From Dactylorhiza incarnata (Eukaryota; Streptophyta; Magnoliopsida; Asparagales; Orchidaceae): DNA of 64,000 nucleotides. Below, in pieces: positions 30,796 to 40,905 of this stretch; within the stretch, counting starts at the first letter, position 1, and each line of letters opens with the position of its first letter. A program made the position numbers and the translations under genes. The stretch lies in NCBI GenBank assembly GCA_033032865.1, contig JAWHQI010000001.1:1386001-1450000 (forward strand), written 5' to 3'. The notes beneath the pieces are model-generated. The model did no database searches. It was not told where the DNA came from and saw only the letters and a program-made list of their open reading frames with translations.

Positions 30796-32608
30796 ATGGT
30801 GTGGAAGCTGGTGTCTCGATCTTGGCTGAAGGCGGATGTCGGTGATAGTGCAGAGGTCTTGCAGCGGAAGTGTCGCCGTACCCTTCGGGCCCTTTTATTT
30901 TGGAGCAAGAACAAGCTCAAGGATCTGGGTGCTCGGAAGGAGATTCTGGAGGCGGAGATTGTGGAGCTCCAGCGGCTAGAGAGCTTGGATGGTGACATCT
31001 CGGACGAGCAGACTCGGACTCTCATTGCGGCGGTTAAGGAGCTCTTGAGCATTCATGCTAGGTTGGCCACTTGGTGGAAACAACGTGCAAAGGAGCAGTG
31101 GATCAACGAGGGTGATGTGAATACCCATTATTTCCACTCCATTGCCTCCTCTCATCGGCGAGGCAATCGGATTTCTCAGGTGGAGCTTGCGAACGGCGGC
31201 CTTGTTGAAGATCTGAAGGGCATCGAGGCGGCATTCTTGGACTTCTTTAATCGGAAGTGGGAGTGCGCGGCTCCTGTTCTTGCTGGGTGGCCGCTCCTGC
31301 CTTCCTCTCGGCGGCTTGATGGAGGGGCGGCCTCCTTGTTGCTCAAGGAGGTTTCTGAGGAGAAGATTTGGGGCGTCATCAAGGCCATGAAGGCCAACCG
31401 TGCTCCGAGCCTAGACGGTATTACTTCCTCTTTTTTTGTCCACTTCTGGCCCATTGTGCATACTTCTGTTTGTAGGGCCATTGGTGACTTCTTTGCTCTT
31501 GGTCGTATGCCCAGTGCGTGGAAGAAGACATTGGTGGTACTCATTCTGAAGTGCCCCAATGCGTCTCGGCCGGATCAACAGATCGATGTCCATGGTCACG
31601 TTTGGCAAATCCACCCCTACGGGGAAGTGCAACAGGCTGACTCATCGCTTGGGCTTTCAGAGGGTACGAGAGTTTACTTACTTGGGCATTTCGCTGGCTA
31701 TGCGTAAGTTGAAACGCTCCGACTTTTCACACCTGCTTCTGAAAGTGGCGGAGAAGGTTCGGGTTTGGGGGAACCGCCACCTCTCCTTGGCGGGTCAGGC
31801 CACCCTCGTAAGGTCGGCGCTCCTGGCCACGCCGATGTTCCTCTATACGCATTGGCATGTGCCTCGCTCGGTCCAGGAGGCTATAGAGCGGCTGGCGCGG
31901 TTTTTTCTGTGGCAGAGGGCCCCTTCCCAGCGAGGGATGCACTATGTTAGCTGGAACCAGTGTTGTTCTCCCTCTGCCGGGGGTGGGCTTGGCTTCCATG
32001 GGGTGAGTAGGTGGCAGGGCCCCTTGCGGGCAAAGTTCGCCTGGGAGCTAATGCAGCCAGGATCCTCCCTTTTCCACAGGTTGGTTTCGGCACGGTACAC
32101 TGGCATCCTTTGGCGGGAGGGGATCACCCGACGCGACTCTCCGGTTTGGCGGCTCATCAGGGAGGGCGCTGAGTGCCTTCGGCCCCTGCTTCGCTGGAAG
32201 ATTACGGATGAGGATTCTGTGGATGTGCTTGCGCACGCTTGGATTCTTGACCGGCCTCTCTCCCGGTGGCCCACTTTCGCTGACTACGGCTCGCTGGAGT
32301 CGCTCCAGGTATCGACCTTCTTGCTTACTGGCGGCGGTTGGGATGTTTCTGCTCTGTCTCAGTTTTTTAGGCCGGATCTTGTTGAGGACGTCCTCCAGAT
32401 CCCGGTCCAAAGCTCTTTTCCCCAGGACAGGCCGGAGCTCTGCACCCGCCTCAGCGGCCGTTCTGTTGCCTCCCTCGCCTACATGGCCCAGTTTGACGGG
32501 GCTTGTACGGACTTTAGCTGGCTACGGAAGCTGAAGCTTCATCCGCGGGAGCGGATGTTTTGGTGGCTTGCCCGTCGGGGTCTTACTGCTGAGCGGGGAT
32601 GTCCTTAG
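30796..32608 (+). pseudogene. L1 ORF2 reverse transcriptase with central deletion
   Basis: The first frame (30796-31707) carries TWWKQRAKEQWINEGDVNTH, the YFHSIASSHRRGNRI segment, and the RT entry region through FGRMP-like ALGRMPSAWKKTLVVLI. At about 31572 it joins sequence normally found about 150-200 codons further on (MVTFGKSTP...REFTYLGISLAM in the frame 31559-32608), with a change of frame. RT palm motifs including the Asp-Asp box are absent. The C-terminal region (FLWQRAPSQRGMHYVSWNQC and FWWLARRGLTAERGCP) is intact up to a stop at 32606-32608. Confidence 0.9.
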
Positions 32609-33457
32609 GGATGCACTTCTGAGGAGACCCGGGACCATCTGGTCTCGGATTGCTGTTGTCTTTCGGCCATTCAGACCGCTCTTCTGCGTTGGGGATACAA
32701 TATGCCCTCCTTCTCCAGCTGGGAGACTGCGGGGGAGCTTCTCTCCTCTGCCTCTGCCGGCGCGCTTGGTACGGCGAGGGTTTTTTGTTGTGTGGTGTAC
32801 CAGGCCTGGCGTGGCCGCAACGCCAAGGTCCACCATGGCGAGGTGGCGACCTTTACTGTCATGGCGGCGACCATTGTAGAGACCCTCTCCATTATGCGAA
32901 CTCTACCACTCCAGGGGCACTAGGGTATCACCCAGCCTCACCGGCTGTCAACACCACTCTTTTGGTGCCCCCCGCCCTCTAGATGGATAAAGTTCAATGT
33001 GGATGGTTCTCTCTCCACGTCCGGGCTTGCTGGGCTTGGAATGGTGGCCCGCGATGACCGGGGTGCTCTCATCTTTGTTGCTGGATCCTCGTTGTTGCAC
33101 TGGAATCCTGGGGGAGTGGAGCTGGCGGCGGTCTTGCCTCTCAAGGATCTTATCCCGCCGTCTTTATATGGGGTGCGCGGGGCTATTGTGGAGGGCGACT
33201 GTTTGACCCTTATGAACAGTTGTGTTGCTGGTTTGCGACGGGGCAACTGGAGCGTGACGGTGGACGGTGAGGAGGACTTCTCTTTTCTGAGCGGCTTCCC
33301 CCAGCTTCGATTCCGGCATATTGGCCGTGAGGCCAACAGAGTTGCTGATTTTTGTGCTCGTTTTGCCCTACGAGGAAACTTTGTATGGCTAGATGTTGAT
33401 AGCACCCAGACTGAGTTTGCCGAGCTTGTTCGTGCAGACTTGGATGACATGCTGTAA
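32590..33457 (+). pseudogene. L1 ORF2 zinc knuckle and RNase H
   Basis: After the stop at 32606-32608 the translation continues GCTSEETRDHLVSDC, a cysteine/histidine motif common at the end of plant L1 RT proteins. The frame 32999-33457 encodes an RNase H of the plant L1 type: KFNVDGSLSTSGLAGLGMVA, EGDCLTLM and then HIGREANRVADFCARFAL. The acidic residues of the DGS and EGD motifs and the terminal ADFCAR are visible. The frame from 32640 to 32920 (SSWETAGELLSSASAGALG, VVYQAWRGRNAKVHHGE) links them. Frameshifts separate the pieces. Confidence 0.88.
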
Positions 33458-33529
33458 TTTTGTTTTCCTTTTTTATTTTTAATTTCATGTTATATGCACT
33501 TTTCAAAAAAAATAATTGGACCTAAAATG

Positions 33530-33834
33530 CTTTAATGTCCCCACCAAACCAAATTCAGCCCCTCTACATATTAGAATATATTTATGCATTAATTTAAACA
33601 TCATATGTGTTGAGCTTGCCTAAATCTCCATCATTATCTTGACTTGTCCTTATTTACCATAAGTTGTTTAATGTGATTAAACCTGTGAAAGAACATGAGC
33701 CTTCTTGAGGTTTGAACCGTGAACGTTAGAGAGAAAACCCTCGACGATGATTCTCTTAACTTATCATTAATATATCTCATCTTGAGTTTGAAGAGCGCGC
33801 AAGATTCGACATAGTTAAAAAATGAGTTACATCA
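33530..33834 (+). repeat. 3' end of the presumed 5' LTR of the old Gypsy
   Basis: 33530-33563 completes the antisense gag copy. The rest is AT-rich and ends GTTACATCA just before a primer binding site. Without the L1 and its duplication, 29632-33834 is about 1.2 kb, similar to the sister LTRs of 1354 and about 1248 bp. Confidence 0.5.
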
Positions 33835-33850
33835 GTTTGGTATCAAAGCC
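33835..33850 (+). other. Primer binding site of the old plus-strand Gypsy
   Basis: GTTTGGTATCAAAGCC follows ACATCA, as in the element at 15918 (ATTGGTATCAAAGC). Confidence 0.7.
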
Positions 33851-34193
33851 TTTTAATTCACTACTTACGTGAATTAGATGATCCTCTTCAATAAAAATAA
33901 TAAAATATTTCTCATCTTTTTGTTTTATTTAAAAAATCACTCATTTTTTTAAAAGGGGTCTTGTAAAAATTTAGAATTATTTCAATTAAGTTTAAATTAA
34001 ATATTTTCTCTCTAAAAAAAATAATTTTTTATTTCCTCTTTTGAGTTTTATATTTATTAAAAAAACTTATTTTGACTTATGATCTTTAAAAAATCAAGAT
34101 ATTTCAAATATTCTCTCTACAAAAAGGAATTAAAGCTATTTTAAAAATTTTAAGTATTTAAGATAATTATTTTTAAATGAAAAAAAAAATCAC
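33851..34193. other. AT-rich leader before gag
   Basis: Very AT-rich with A and T runs. No coding sequence. Confidence 0.5.
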
Positions 34194-35830
34194 GTGAGTC
34201 ATTTTGAAGATAGTGTTGTCGATCTGAATGCACAAATGAAGAATTTGGCTAAAACAATCGAAGCGCTAACTATGAGTGTTAATACGAATATGAGAGATGT
34301 TGGACAAGTAATAAATGGATTACGTGCGAGGGTTAATGCGATCGAGGCCAACCTACATTTAGGGCAAGACTACATCACCAAACCGAGTATCGCCATAATC
34401 GTAGACAGCCATATCTAGAAAACCCTAACCCACGACATTTCGAACAAATGAATCATAACGCAAGGGATCAACCTCGTTGGGATTTAGGAGTCAAAATTAG
34501 ATGTCGGCGATTTCGAAGGACGGTTAGAGCCTGAGGGTTGCTTAAATTGGTGTGATAAGATGGATAGTTTCATGGCCTGGAAGCAATTGTCCCAAGCTAG
34601 ATAAGTTGAGTATGTTATCCTTCAGTTGAAAGGACCCAGTTTGGTTTGGTGGGGACATTAAAGCATTTTAGGTTCAATTTAGGCATGCCAAAATCACCAC
34701 ATCGACAGAGTTTAAAACGCAACTGCGCAAGAGATACATTCCACTTGTTTATTTATAGACCCTCTATTGCAGGTTTTACAACCTGCGATAAGACATTATC
34801 TGTGAACGAATACACAAATAAATTTCTCGTACTCAAGTCACGCATCGACCTCCAAGAGGATGATGACATAACTATATCTCGTTGTCTGAACGGGTTACGA
34901 TACTCTATTAAAGATCAGTTGGAGTTTCATGACTAAGAGACTTAGAAGAGGTCTCAAGTCGAGCACATAGAGTAAAGGCCCTGCAGAAGAGAATGCCCTA
35001 ACCCACAACATTTCGAACAAATGAATCATAACGCAAGGGATCAACCTCGCTGGGATTTAGGAGTCAAAATTAGATCTCGGCGATTTCGAAGGACGGTTAG
35101 AGTCTGAGGGTTGCTTAAATTGGTGTGATAAGATGGATAGTTTCATGGCCTAGAAGCAATTGTCCCAAGCTAGATAAGTTGAGTATGTTATACTTCAGTT
35201 GAAAGGACCTAGTTTGGTTTGGTGGGGACATTAAAGCATTTTAGGTTCAATTTAGGCATGTCAAAATCACCACATCGACAGAGTTTAAAATGCAACCGCG
35301 CAAGAGATACATTCCACTTGTTTATTTATAGACCCTCTATTGCAGGTTTTACAACCTGCGATAAGACATTATCTGTGAACGAATACACAAATAAATTTCT
35401 CGTACTCAAGTCTCGCATCGACCTCCAAGAGGATGATGACATAACTACATCTCGTTGTCTGAACGGGTTACGATACTCTATTAAAGATCAGTTGGAGCTT
35501 CATGACTAAGAGACTTAGAAGAGATCTCAAGTCGAGCACATAGAGTAAAGGCCCTGCAGAAGAGAATGTCCGGGATGAGGACTATTGATAGCCCCCCCCC
35601 CCCACCCCCCCACCCACCCCTCACACATCTACCCCTACGGCTAGGATTGTCAAACCTTCTCGTCGGACCATGCCCCCGAGTACACCTGCACTTCTTGCCG
35701 CTCCCTCTAGAGGCAAGAAGATTATAAGAACTAAACCCCAGCCTGGTGCGTTTTGAAGCTTTAAGTGTATGGAACCGGGTCACAAATCGTCTGAGTGCCC
35801 GCGACTCACTTCGTCACCATTATTGATTCT
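34194..35830 (+). pseudogene. Gypsy gag with a 573-bp tandem duplication
   Basis: The N-terminal frame (34194-34418) encodes a helical segment (LNAQMKNLAKTIEALTMSVN). The gag core follows: VILQLKGPSLVWWGH, FKTQLRKRYIPLVYL-like pieces, TLSVNEYTNKFLVLKSRIDL, and CLNGLRYSIKDQLE. The part 34423-34995 is repeated almost unchanged at 34996-35568, so the core occurs twice. A degenerate zinc knuckle (MEPGHKSSECPR) lies near 35765-35800 after a C-rich tract (35592-35630). Stops and frameshifts are frequent. Confidence 0.82.
34423..35568 (+). repeat. 573-bp direct tandem duplication inside gag
   Basis: Unit 1 34423-34995, unit 2 34996-35568, beginning CCCTAACCCACRACATTTCG and differing at roughly ten to fifteen positions by eye. 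573 is a multiple of three. Confidence 0.92.
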
Positions 35831-36059
35831 GAAAATGGTCAAGAATCTGAGTATGGAGTCTTCCTTAGTGACTCCCTGCCTGACCATATTTCTAAGCCTA
35901 AATTAGAGAGTGAGCTAGAGGTAGAAGAAGAATAACCTGATTAGTTAGTTTGTCTTCCCCAACACGGTTTACTGACCCCTAGGGCCCCTGCTCCATTGTT
36001 GTTGATGAATGATTGAGGAACAATATTTTTCGTACGACCTCCTGCATCTAGGAACAATT

Positions 36060-36389
36060 TTGTTTCATCATCATTGATAGCAGCAGTAAGGAGATCTTTG
36101 TTTCTCAATGCATGGTCGAAAAATTAAAATTGAAAATACAACCCTTAGGAAAACCTTACAGTTTATCATGGGTCACTAACAGCACCACCATACCTATCGC
36201 ACACCAATGCCTTGTAAAGTTTTTCATATGTAGTAAAGATGGTGTCTGGTGTCATGTAGCCACTATTGAGGTCTGTCCCATCCTACTAAGGCGACTTGGC
36301 AGTACAATAGACACTTCTTGCATGATGATTTAAAGAACTCTCACTCCTTCGAGCGCAATGGCCGGAAGATTGTTCTTCTCCCCCAGAAG
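36060..36389 (+). pseudogene. Gypsy protease remnant (interrupted)
   Basis: The plus frame 36112-36333 reads MVEKLKLKIQPLGKPYSLSW, CLVKFFICSKDGVWCHV and then EVCPILLRR, parallel to the protease at 18920-19170 (PHPYRAVWVDK, CLVPI, WCDVIPMDVAHVLLGRPW). Just upstream, the active-site region reads about IDSSS, with Ser instead of Gly. A second frame continues KNSHSFERNGRKIVLLPQKN to the point where the gag-only element has inserted (36390-36394). Confidence 0.7.
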
Positions 36390-36394
36390 AATAG

Positions 36395-36647
36395 TAATAC
36401 GAACAAGAGGAAGATTGCTTGGATTAATGAAACAACGGATACAATCCGGAGCAAGCTCCGGCCAACTCTCGGAGGCTGGTTCCTGCAAAGAGTTTCTCTC
36501 TAATGAGAGCTCAAAAGACAATGGATCCAAAGATATCCTAACTCCCCAAAACCACCTCCTTATATAGGGAGGGGGGCTCACATCAACCCTAATAGCATTT
36601 AAAAGAAAATAATAATAATAATGATACGACGCCGCGTGCGCGTAACA
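36395..36647 (-). repeat. 3' LTR of the gag-only element
   Basis: 253 bp with a CTATATAAGG TATA box on the minus strand (about 36558-36567). ATA/AAT repeat near 36607-36622. Confidence 0.92.
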
Positions 36648-37783
36648 ATACACCCCGTCAGAAAAACGACCTTGACCCCAAGGTCGGCCCGCCGCCCGCC
36701 GATCGGTAAAGATATGTACGTGGTTGGGATGTCGTCGATGTGCCCGGGGTCTCCTAGTAGTCCGTCTGAGAGAAGCAGGGCGTCGAAGTCGGCGGCGGTG
36801 AGCGCGGCCACGTCGTCGCCGATGAGGACCCGACACTCCTTCACCGAGCACGCATGACCAGAAGAGTAGGGTTGCTTGCAGCGGAAGCACAGACCCTTGC
36901 TCCGTAAGTCGTTGTACTCCTGATTGGTCAGGCGGTGTGTAGGGACATGCCGAGTGTTGGTTGGGCCCATAATTGGTGGTCGGGGTAGGGGAGGTGGCAG
37001 AGGTGGAGGTTTGGGATGGGTCGAGAAGTAAGGTTGGGGGGATGCCTGGAGGAAGGTGATGGGTACGGAATGTCGCCGGACGTCGCGAGGAATTCCGCCT
37101 CCACAAGGGGGGAGAGGTTGATGGCTTGGTGGACCGTTAATGGCTTGGTGGACCGTTAATGGCTTGAGGGTGCGGAGACGGGAGCGGAAGTGGGGTTGCA
37201 AGTCGTTCATGAAGAGAGCCAAGTAATGGTCTGGGGGGAGTCCGGGAACATGAGTGACCAATTCCATGAAGGCATCAATGTAGGAGTCAATGGAGCCGGT
37301 GTGACGGACCCCGCAAAGTCGCTCGATCATGGGACCGGAGTAGCGGTCGTCACACCGCTGAATCAGGGCCTCAGTGAGATCTGTCCAGGTGAGGGAGGGA
37401 GAGGATTGGCGGAGACAACGGACCCAATGGAGGGCAGACCCTTCCATGCTGATAAGTGCGGTGGAGACCCGTTGCGTCGGAGGGGTCTGGTGGATGTCGA
37501 AGAACTGTTCGGCGCGGGCAATCCACCCAAGGCGGTCAGTTTCGTTGAATGTGGGGATGTCAGGTCCACGGTATGGTGGAGTAGGTAATTCCACCACTGC
37601 GGGTGTATCGGGGATCGTAGTGCTGGGGGATCCCACAGCAGAGGCGGTAGGAGGCCCGGAGTGCTGGCTGGGCTATAAGTTCTGGAGCATGGTCAGAATC
37701 GAGGCGAACTTCTCGGTCTGTGCCTCGAGACGCGCGTTGATGGTGGCGATGGAGTGTTCGAGGGCTTCCACGCAGGATTCCAT
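36648..37783 (-). pseudogene. Gag of the gag-only element, one in-frame stop
   Basis: The start is the minus ATG at 37783 (MESCVEALEHSIATINARLE), a likely coiled-coil. One TAG at about 37675 interrupts the frame, after which it is open for about 345 codons and runs into the 3' LTR. Gag core: PDIPTFNETDRLGWIARAEQ, FFDIHQTPPTQRV, SLTWTDLTEALIQR, DPDHYLALFMNDLQPHFR-like region, followed by a proline-rich linker. A zinc-knuckle-like CFRCKQPYSSGHAC (about 36855-36900) comes next. No protease active site or later pol domain follows. A short repeated phrase (GGCTTGGTGGACCGTTAAT) occurs twice at about 37124-37165. Confidence 0.85.
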
Positions 37784-37984
37784 CCGACTCTTTGGCATAT
37801 GAGGACGACTGCGCCGAGCTGGAGGTTGGCAGGAGAGTGCCAGAGCCTGGGAAGGGGCGCTAGCAGCGGACGATCGCTGCGGAAGAGCAGGCGACGGCGG
37901 AAGGAACTGGAATCAACAACAGGCGTTGCGGAAGAGCAGGCGGCAGCGGAAGAGCAGGCGGAAGAGAAGGCGTTGTGGAGGAGC

Positions 37985-38100
37985 AGGGGCTGCGGACAAT
38001 CGGTCGTGGAAGCTGATCGATCGGTGCGGCTGATCGATCCGGTGCGGCTGATCGATCCGGTGTGGCTGATCGATCGGCGCAGATGAACGATCGGTGCGGA
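37985..38100 (-). repeat. 18-bp tandem repeats in the leader of the gag-only element
   Basis: CTGATCGATCSGTGCGG is repeated about four times between 38012 and 38090, preceded by GGAAGAGCAGGCGGCAGC-type repeats (37880-37980). Confidence 0.8.
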
Positions 38101-38304
38101 CGCTGGCGACGAGGCGATCGATCGGTGCGTGCAACGGGATGAACGTTTTGTCGAGCAATTGAGGGATCGGTTCTGCCGAGCGAGGTGAACGTTCTGTCGA
38201 GCGGTGGCGCTGGATGCGGACTATGCGGGTTAACGTGAGCCTGGACGACGGGGGACGAAGCACCGGCGGCAAGTGCAGCGGGCGGTGAGGCAGGTCGGAC
38301 CAAA

Positions 38305-38553
38305 TAATACAAACAAGAGGAAGATTGCTTGGATTAATGAAACAACGGATACAATCTGAAGCAAGCTCCGGCCAACTCTCGGAGGCTGGTTCCTCCAAAG
38401 AGTTTCTCTCTAATGAGAGCCCAAAAGACAATGGATCCAAAGATATCCTAACTCCCCAAAACCACCTCCTTATATAGGGAGGGGGGCTCACATCAACCCT
38501 AATAGCATTTACAAGAAATAATAATAATAATATGACGCCGCGTGCGCGTAACA
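38305..38553 (-). repeat. 5' LTR of the gag-only element
   Basis: 249 bp paired with 36395-36647. Followed on the minus strand by TTTGGTCCGACCTGCC, a possible primer binding site I cannot assign to a tRNA. Confidence 0.92.
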
Positions 38554-38558
38554 AATAG

Positions 38559-39411
38559 CCTTGCTCCTAGAGCCCCGGAGAGGTATTCACACCCCTCTAC
38601 TACTGTTTATGCAATATCCTTCCCCTCTGCCACTATGTAACTAATTGGACCACAATTTCAGGAGGAGATGAAGGATAGTGATCTTAGGCATTGACTCTAC
38701 CCCCACCATGATAGACATCCCTAGCGCAGTGTGACCTCTTATTGACGATTTCTCTGAGATAAAGCTTGGAGGAGTTGTTCAATCAGCTCCCTCCGATGAG
38801 AGATATTCAGCACTGCATTGACTTGATATCAGGAGTTAGCTTACATCATCTAAAGCATGAGGAATTCCATAGACAGGTGACCGGTCTGATATTAAAAGGT
38901 CATATTAGAGAGACCGCCCTTGCGCTATTCCCGCATTACTAGTTCCCAAAAAAGATGGGACGTGGTGCATGTGTGTCGAATTGTCGATAGTCGAGTTTAA
39001 TAAAATCACTATCAAATTTCGCCTTTCGATTCCCTGATTGGACGAAATGCCTGATATGCTCAGTGGGTCTAGCGCATTTTCAAAGGTAGACTTGAAGAGT
39101 GGATAACATCAAAAAAGCAGACAACCCAAGAATGAGTGGAAGACTTTTAAGATAAGAGAGGGTTTATACGAGTGGCTGGTGATGTCCTTTGGTCTCTCCA
39201 ATGTACCCGATACATTTATGAGAGTGATGAATCAAGTGCTTAGACCACTCATTGGAGTCTGCGTAGTGGTTTATTTTGATGATATTATGATATAAAGTAT
39301 TGATTTTGATCAACACTTGATTCATCTTAGGCAAGTGTTAGAGATCATGGGTGTTAATAAACTATGTGCAAACTTGAAGAAGTGCACTTTTATGACTAAT
39401 ATGTTGGAATA
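38559..39411 (+). pseudogene. Old Gypsy reverse transcriptase, 5' part
   Basis: Plus-strand broken frames: [48 protein letters not shown], catalytic-box region VVYFDDIMI (about 39270-39295) and NLKKCTFMTNMLEYA. The canonical YxDD box is present as YFDD. Several stops. The gene is cut at 39411 by the insertion of a solo LTR, and RT continues after 40905. Confidence 0.82.
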
Positions 39412-39554
39412 TGCATTCCGCGTCTCTTGGTTTGAGAATAACAAATCCTAATTTGTATTTGATCCACCTTGCCCTTATTTATAGTGTGCAGGTTATACAT
39501 GTATAATAGAGAAATAAAAAGAAACTTGAACGGGACAATCAAAATAGAAGAAGG

Positions 39555-40060
39555 ATTAAAATGATCATTACCGCGCCGCGATAGCTGCTACCGCTGGCGA
39601 TAGCAGTCATTCTAGATGGATAGCTGGCCAGAGTCACTTTAAAGGAGATATGGCGAGAGACGAAAGCACTTAAAGGAAAACATTACCGCGAGGCGATAAG
39701 CCTTATCGCGCGGTGGTAACCATCTTCGTCAATCATCCGCTGATTGAAAGCCAAATGAAGGAGACCAATTTCTGACGCGAGTACAAAGCCTATTTGGTAA
39801 AGCCTTATCGCGCCACGTTAGTCGTAACGCGGGCGGTAACTATTTGGCAACCACAAATCAATCACAACATGATTGAAGAACTAAAAGGAGCATGCAATAT
39901 CATTTTGGGGGCAAGGATTTATCATATTTTTATGGGGAAATATTTGTATACAAACATGACAACCATTGGTATGGAATTAACGAGCAAATAAAGCAAGAAG
40001 TTGAAGATTGCGCGCTACCGCCGCGCTATAGCTGCTACCGCTGGTGGTAGCTCCCTACAC
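39555..40060. repeat. Repeated TACCGC/GCGGTA hairpin-like motifs
   Basis: Four clusters (about 39570, 39687, 39806 and 40012) carry variants of TTATCGCGC, GCGATAGC, CTACCGCTGG and GCGGTAACT that could pair with each other. Confidence 0.6.
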
Positions 40061-40858
40061 AGCAAACTCTCTTTTTAAACAGCCCGAAAATAGGTTTCTG
40101 TTGACGGATTTTCACGAAATTTGAAGGGGTTGTTCGCCCTAGCCGTCTTGAAGTATTAAAGGGGTCCTTCTTATCATTTCAAAGAGAGATTTTATCAAGG
40201 GAGATCAAAGAGATTCATGGAAGATGATTGAACGCTATCAAAATGGTAATAAAAAAGCCTTCTCCCAAATATTCACTTGGAGGATTTTCGCTACGACAAA
40301 CTCTCATCAAGCAGAGACTTTCAAGGATCTGAAGGACATCGAAGATGAAGACTCTCAAGCCACAAATATCGAACATTTGCAAGCGAAACGACATCAACAT
40401 CAAAGATTCTATTTAGAACTGAGTTTTTCTTTTTATTATATTTCATCTAGTATTTTCTCTTTTACTTCGGTTACTCCTTTTTGAGCGTTGAGGAATTCGC
40501 CGCGTGAGTTGGCAACTAGGTACGTGTGTGGCTTAGGGAGGAATTCGCAGCATAAGTTGGAGACTAGATCTAGGGAGTAGGTCGAGGAGGCTTGAGGTCT
40601 ATCTAGGGAGAGATAGGCTAGGGTCAACAGGTCCTTAGGGAGAAGGGTCGGTATAGAAAACAAAAAGGGATTTTTATTTATCGCCTTGATTTCTAGCATT
40701 ATAGAGATCAAAGTTTTGTAATCCTTTTTGTTGAAATAAAAATCATATCTCTCTTTTTATCTTTATAAATATCTCATTGATTAACTATAAGTTGTATTAT
40801 TCAAAGATTTTAATATTGATAAAGATTGATAAAAGAATTTTTTAAATACCCTTATTCA

Positions 40859-40874
40859 CCCCCCCCCCCCCCCC
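40859..40874. repeat. Poly-C run of 16 bases
   Basis: Uninterrupted C run near the end of the solo LTR. Confidence 0.9.
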
Positions 40875-40905
40875 GTCAAAGGGCGTCTCACAATCCAACA
40901 TGATA

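Larger units (their letters stand above)
30520..33513 (+). mobile_element. L1-type LINE, 5'-truncated, with internal RT deletion
   Basis: Flanked by a perfect 16-bp duplication AATTGGACCTAAAATG (30504-30519 and 33514-33529). The 3' end is AT-rich with a short A run (33505-33512). It begins inside the ORF2 endonuclease, so it was truncated during insertion. ORF2 parts follow in order: endonuclease end, RT N-terminal part, RT C-terminal part, CCHC-like knuckle and RNase H. The central RT including the catalytic Asp-Asp box is missing. It split the antisense gag copy. Confidence 0.95.
36395..38553 (-). mobile_element. Gag-only LTR retrotransposon (TR-GAG-like), TG...TA ends
   Basis: 2159 bp, flanked by the perfect duplication AATAG (36390-36394 and 38554-38558). 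LTRs at 36395-36647 (253 bp) and 38305-38553 (249 bp) are about 97% identical by eye. On the minus strand the LTR begins TGTTACGCGCACG and ends TTTGTATTA, so the terminal dinucleotides are TG and TA, not TG and CA. The only coding region is gag. This is the layout of TR-GAG elements, which depend on other retrotransposons for reverse transcription and integration. It inserted into the protease of the old plus-strand Gypsy. Confidence 0.92.
39412..40900 (+). mobile_element. Probable solo LTR, 1.49 kb, inside RT
   Basis: Begins TGTTGGAATATGC and ends TCACAATCCAACA, with TGTTGGA/TCCAACA ends. Flanks TAATA (39407-39411) and TGATA (40901-40905) are an imperfect 5-bp duplication. The RT reading resumes on the other side. 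A 16-C run preceded by CTTATTCACC near the end is reminiscent of Copia LTRs of the SIRE/Angela type. No coding region is supported. The strand is arbitrary, since no internal sequence remains. Confidence 0.7.

Noticed and set aside
38012..38090. 18-bp repeats considered as a CRISPR or centromere satellite
   Set aside because: Only about four copies, inside the leader of a gag-only element.
40224..40484. 86-codon frame in the solo LTR
   Set aside because: No recognised domain. LTRs of this type often contain chance frames.
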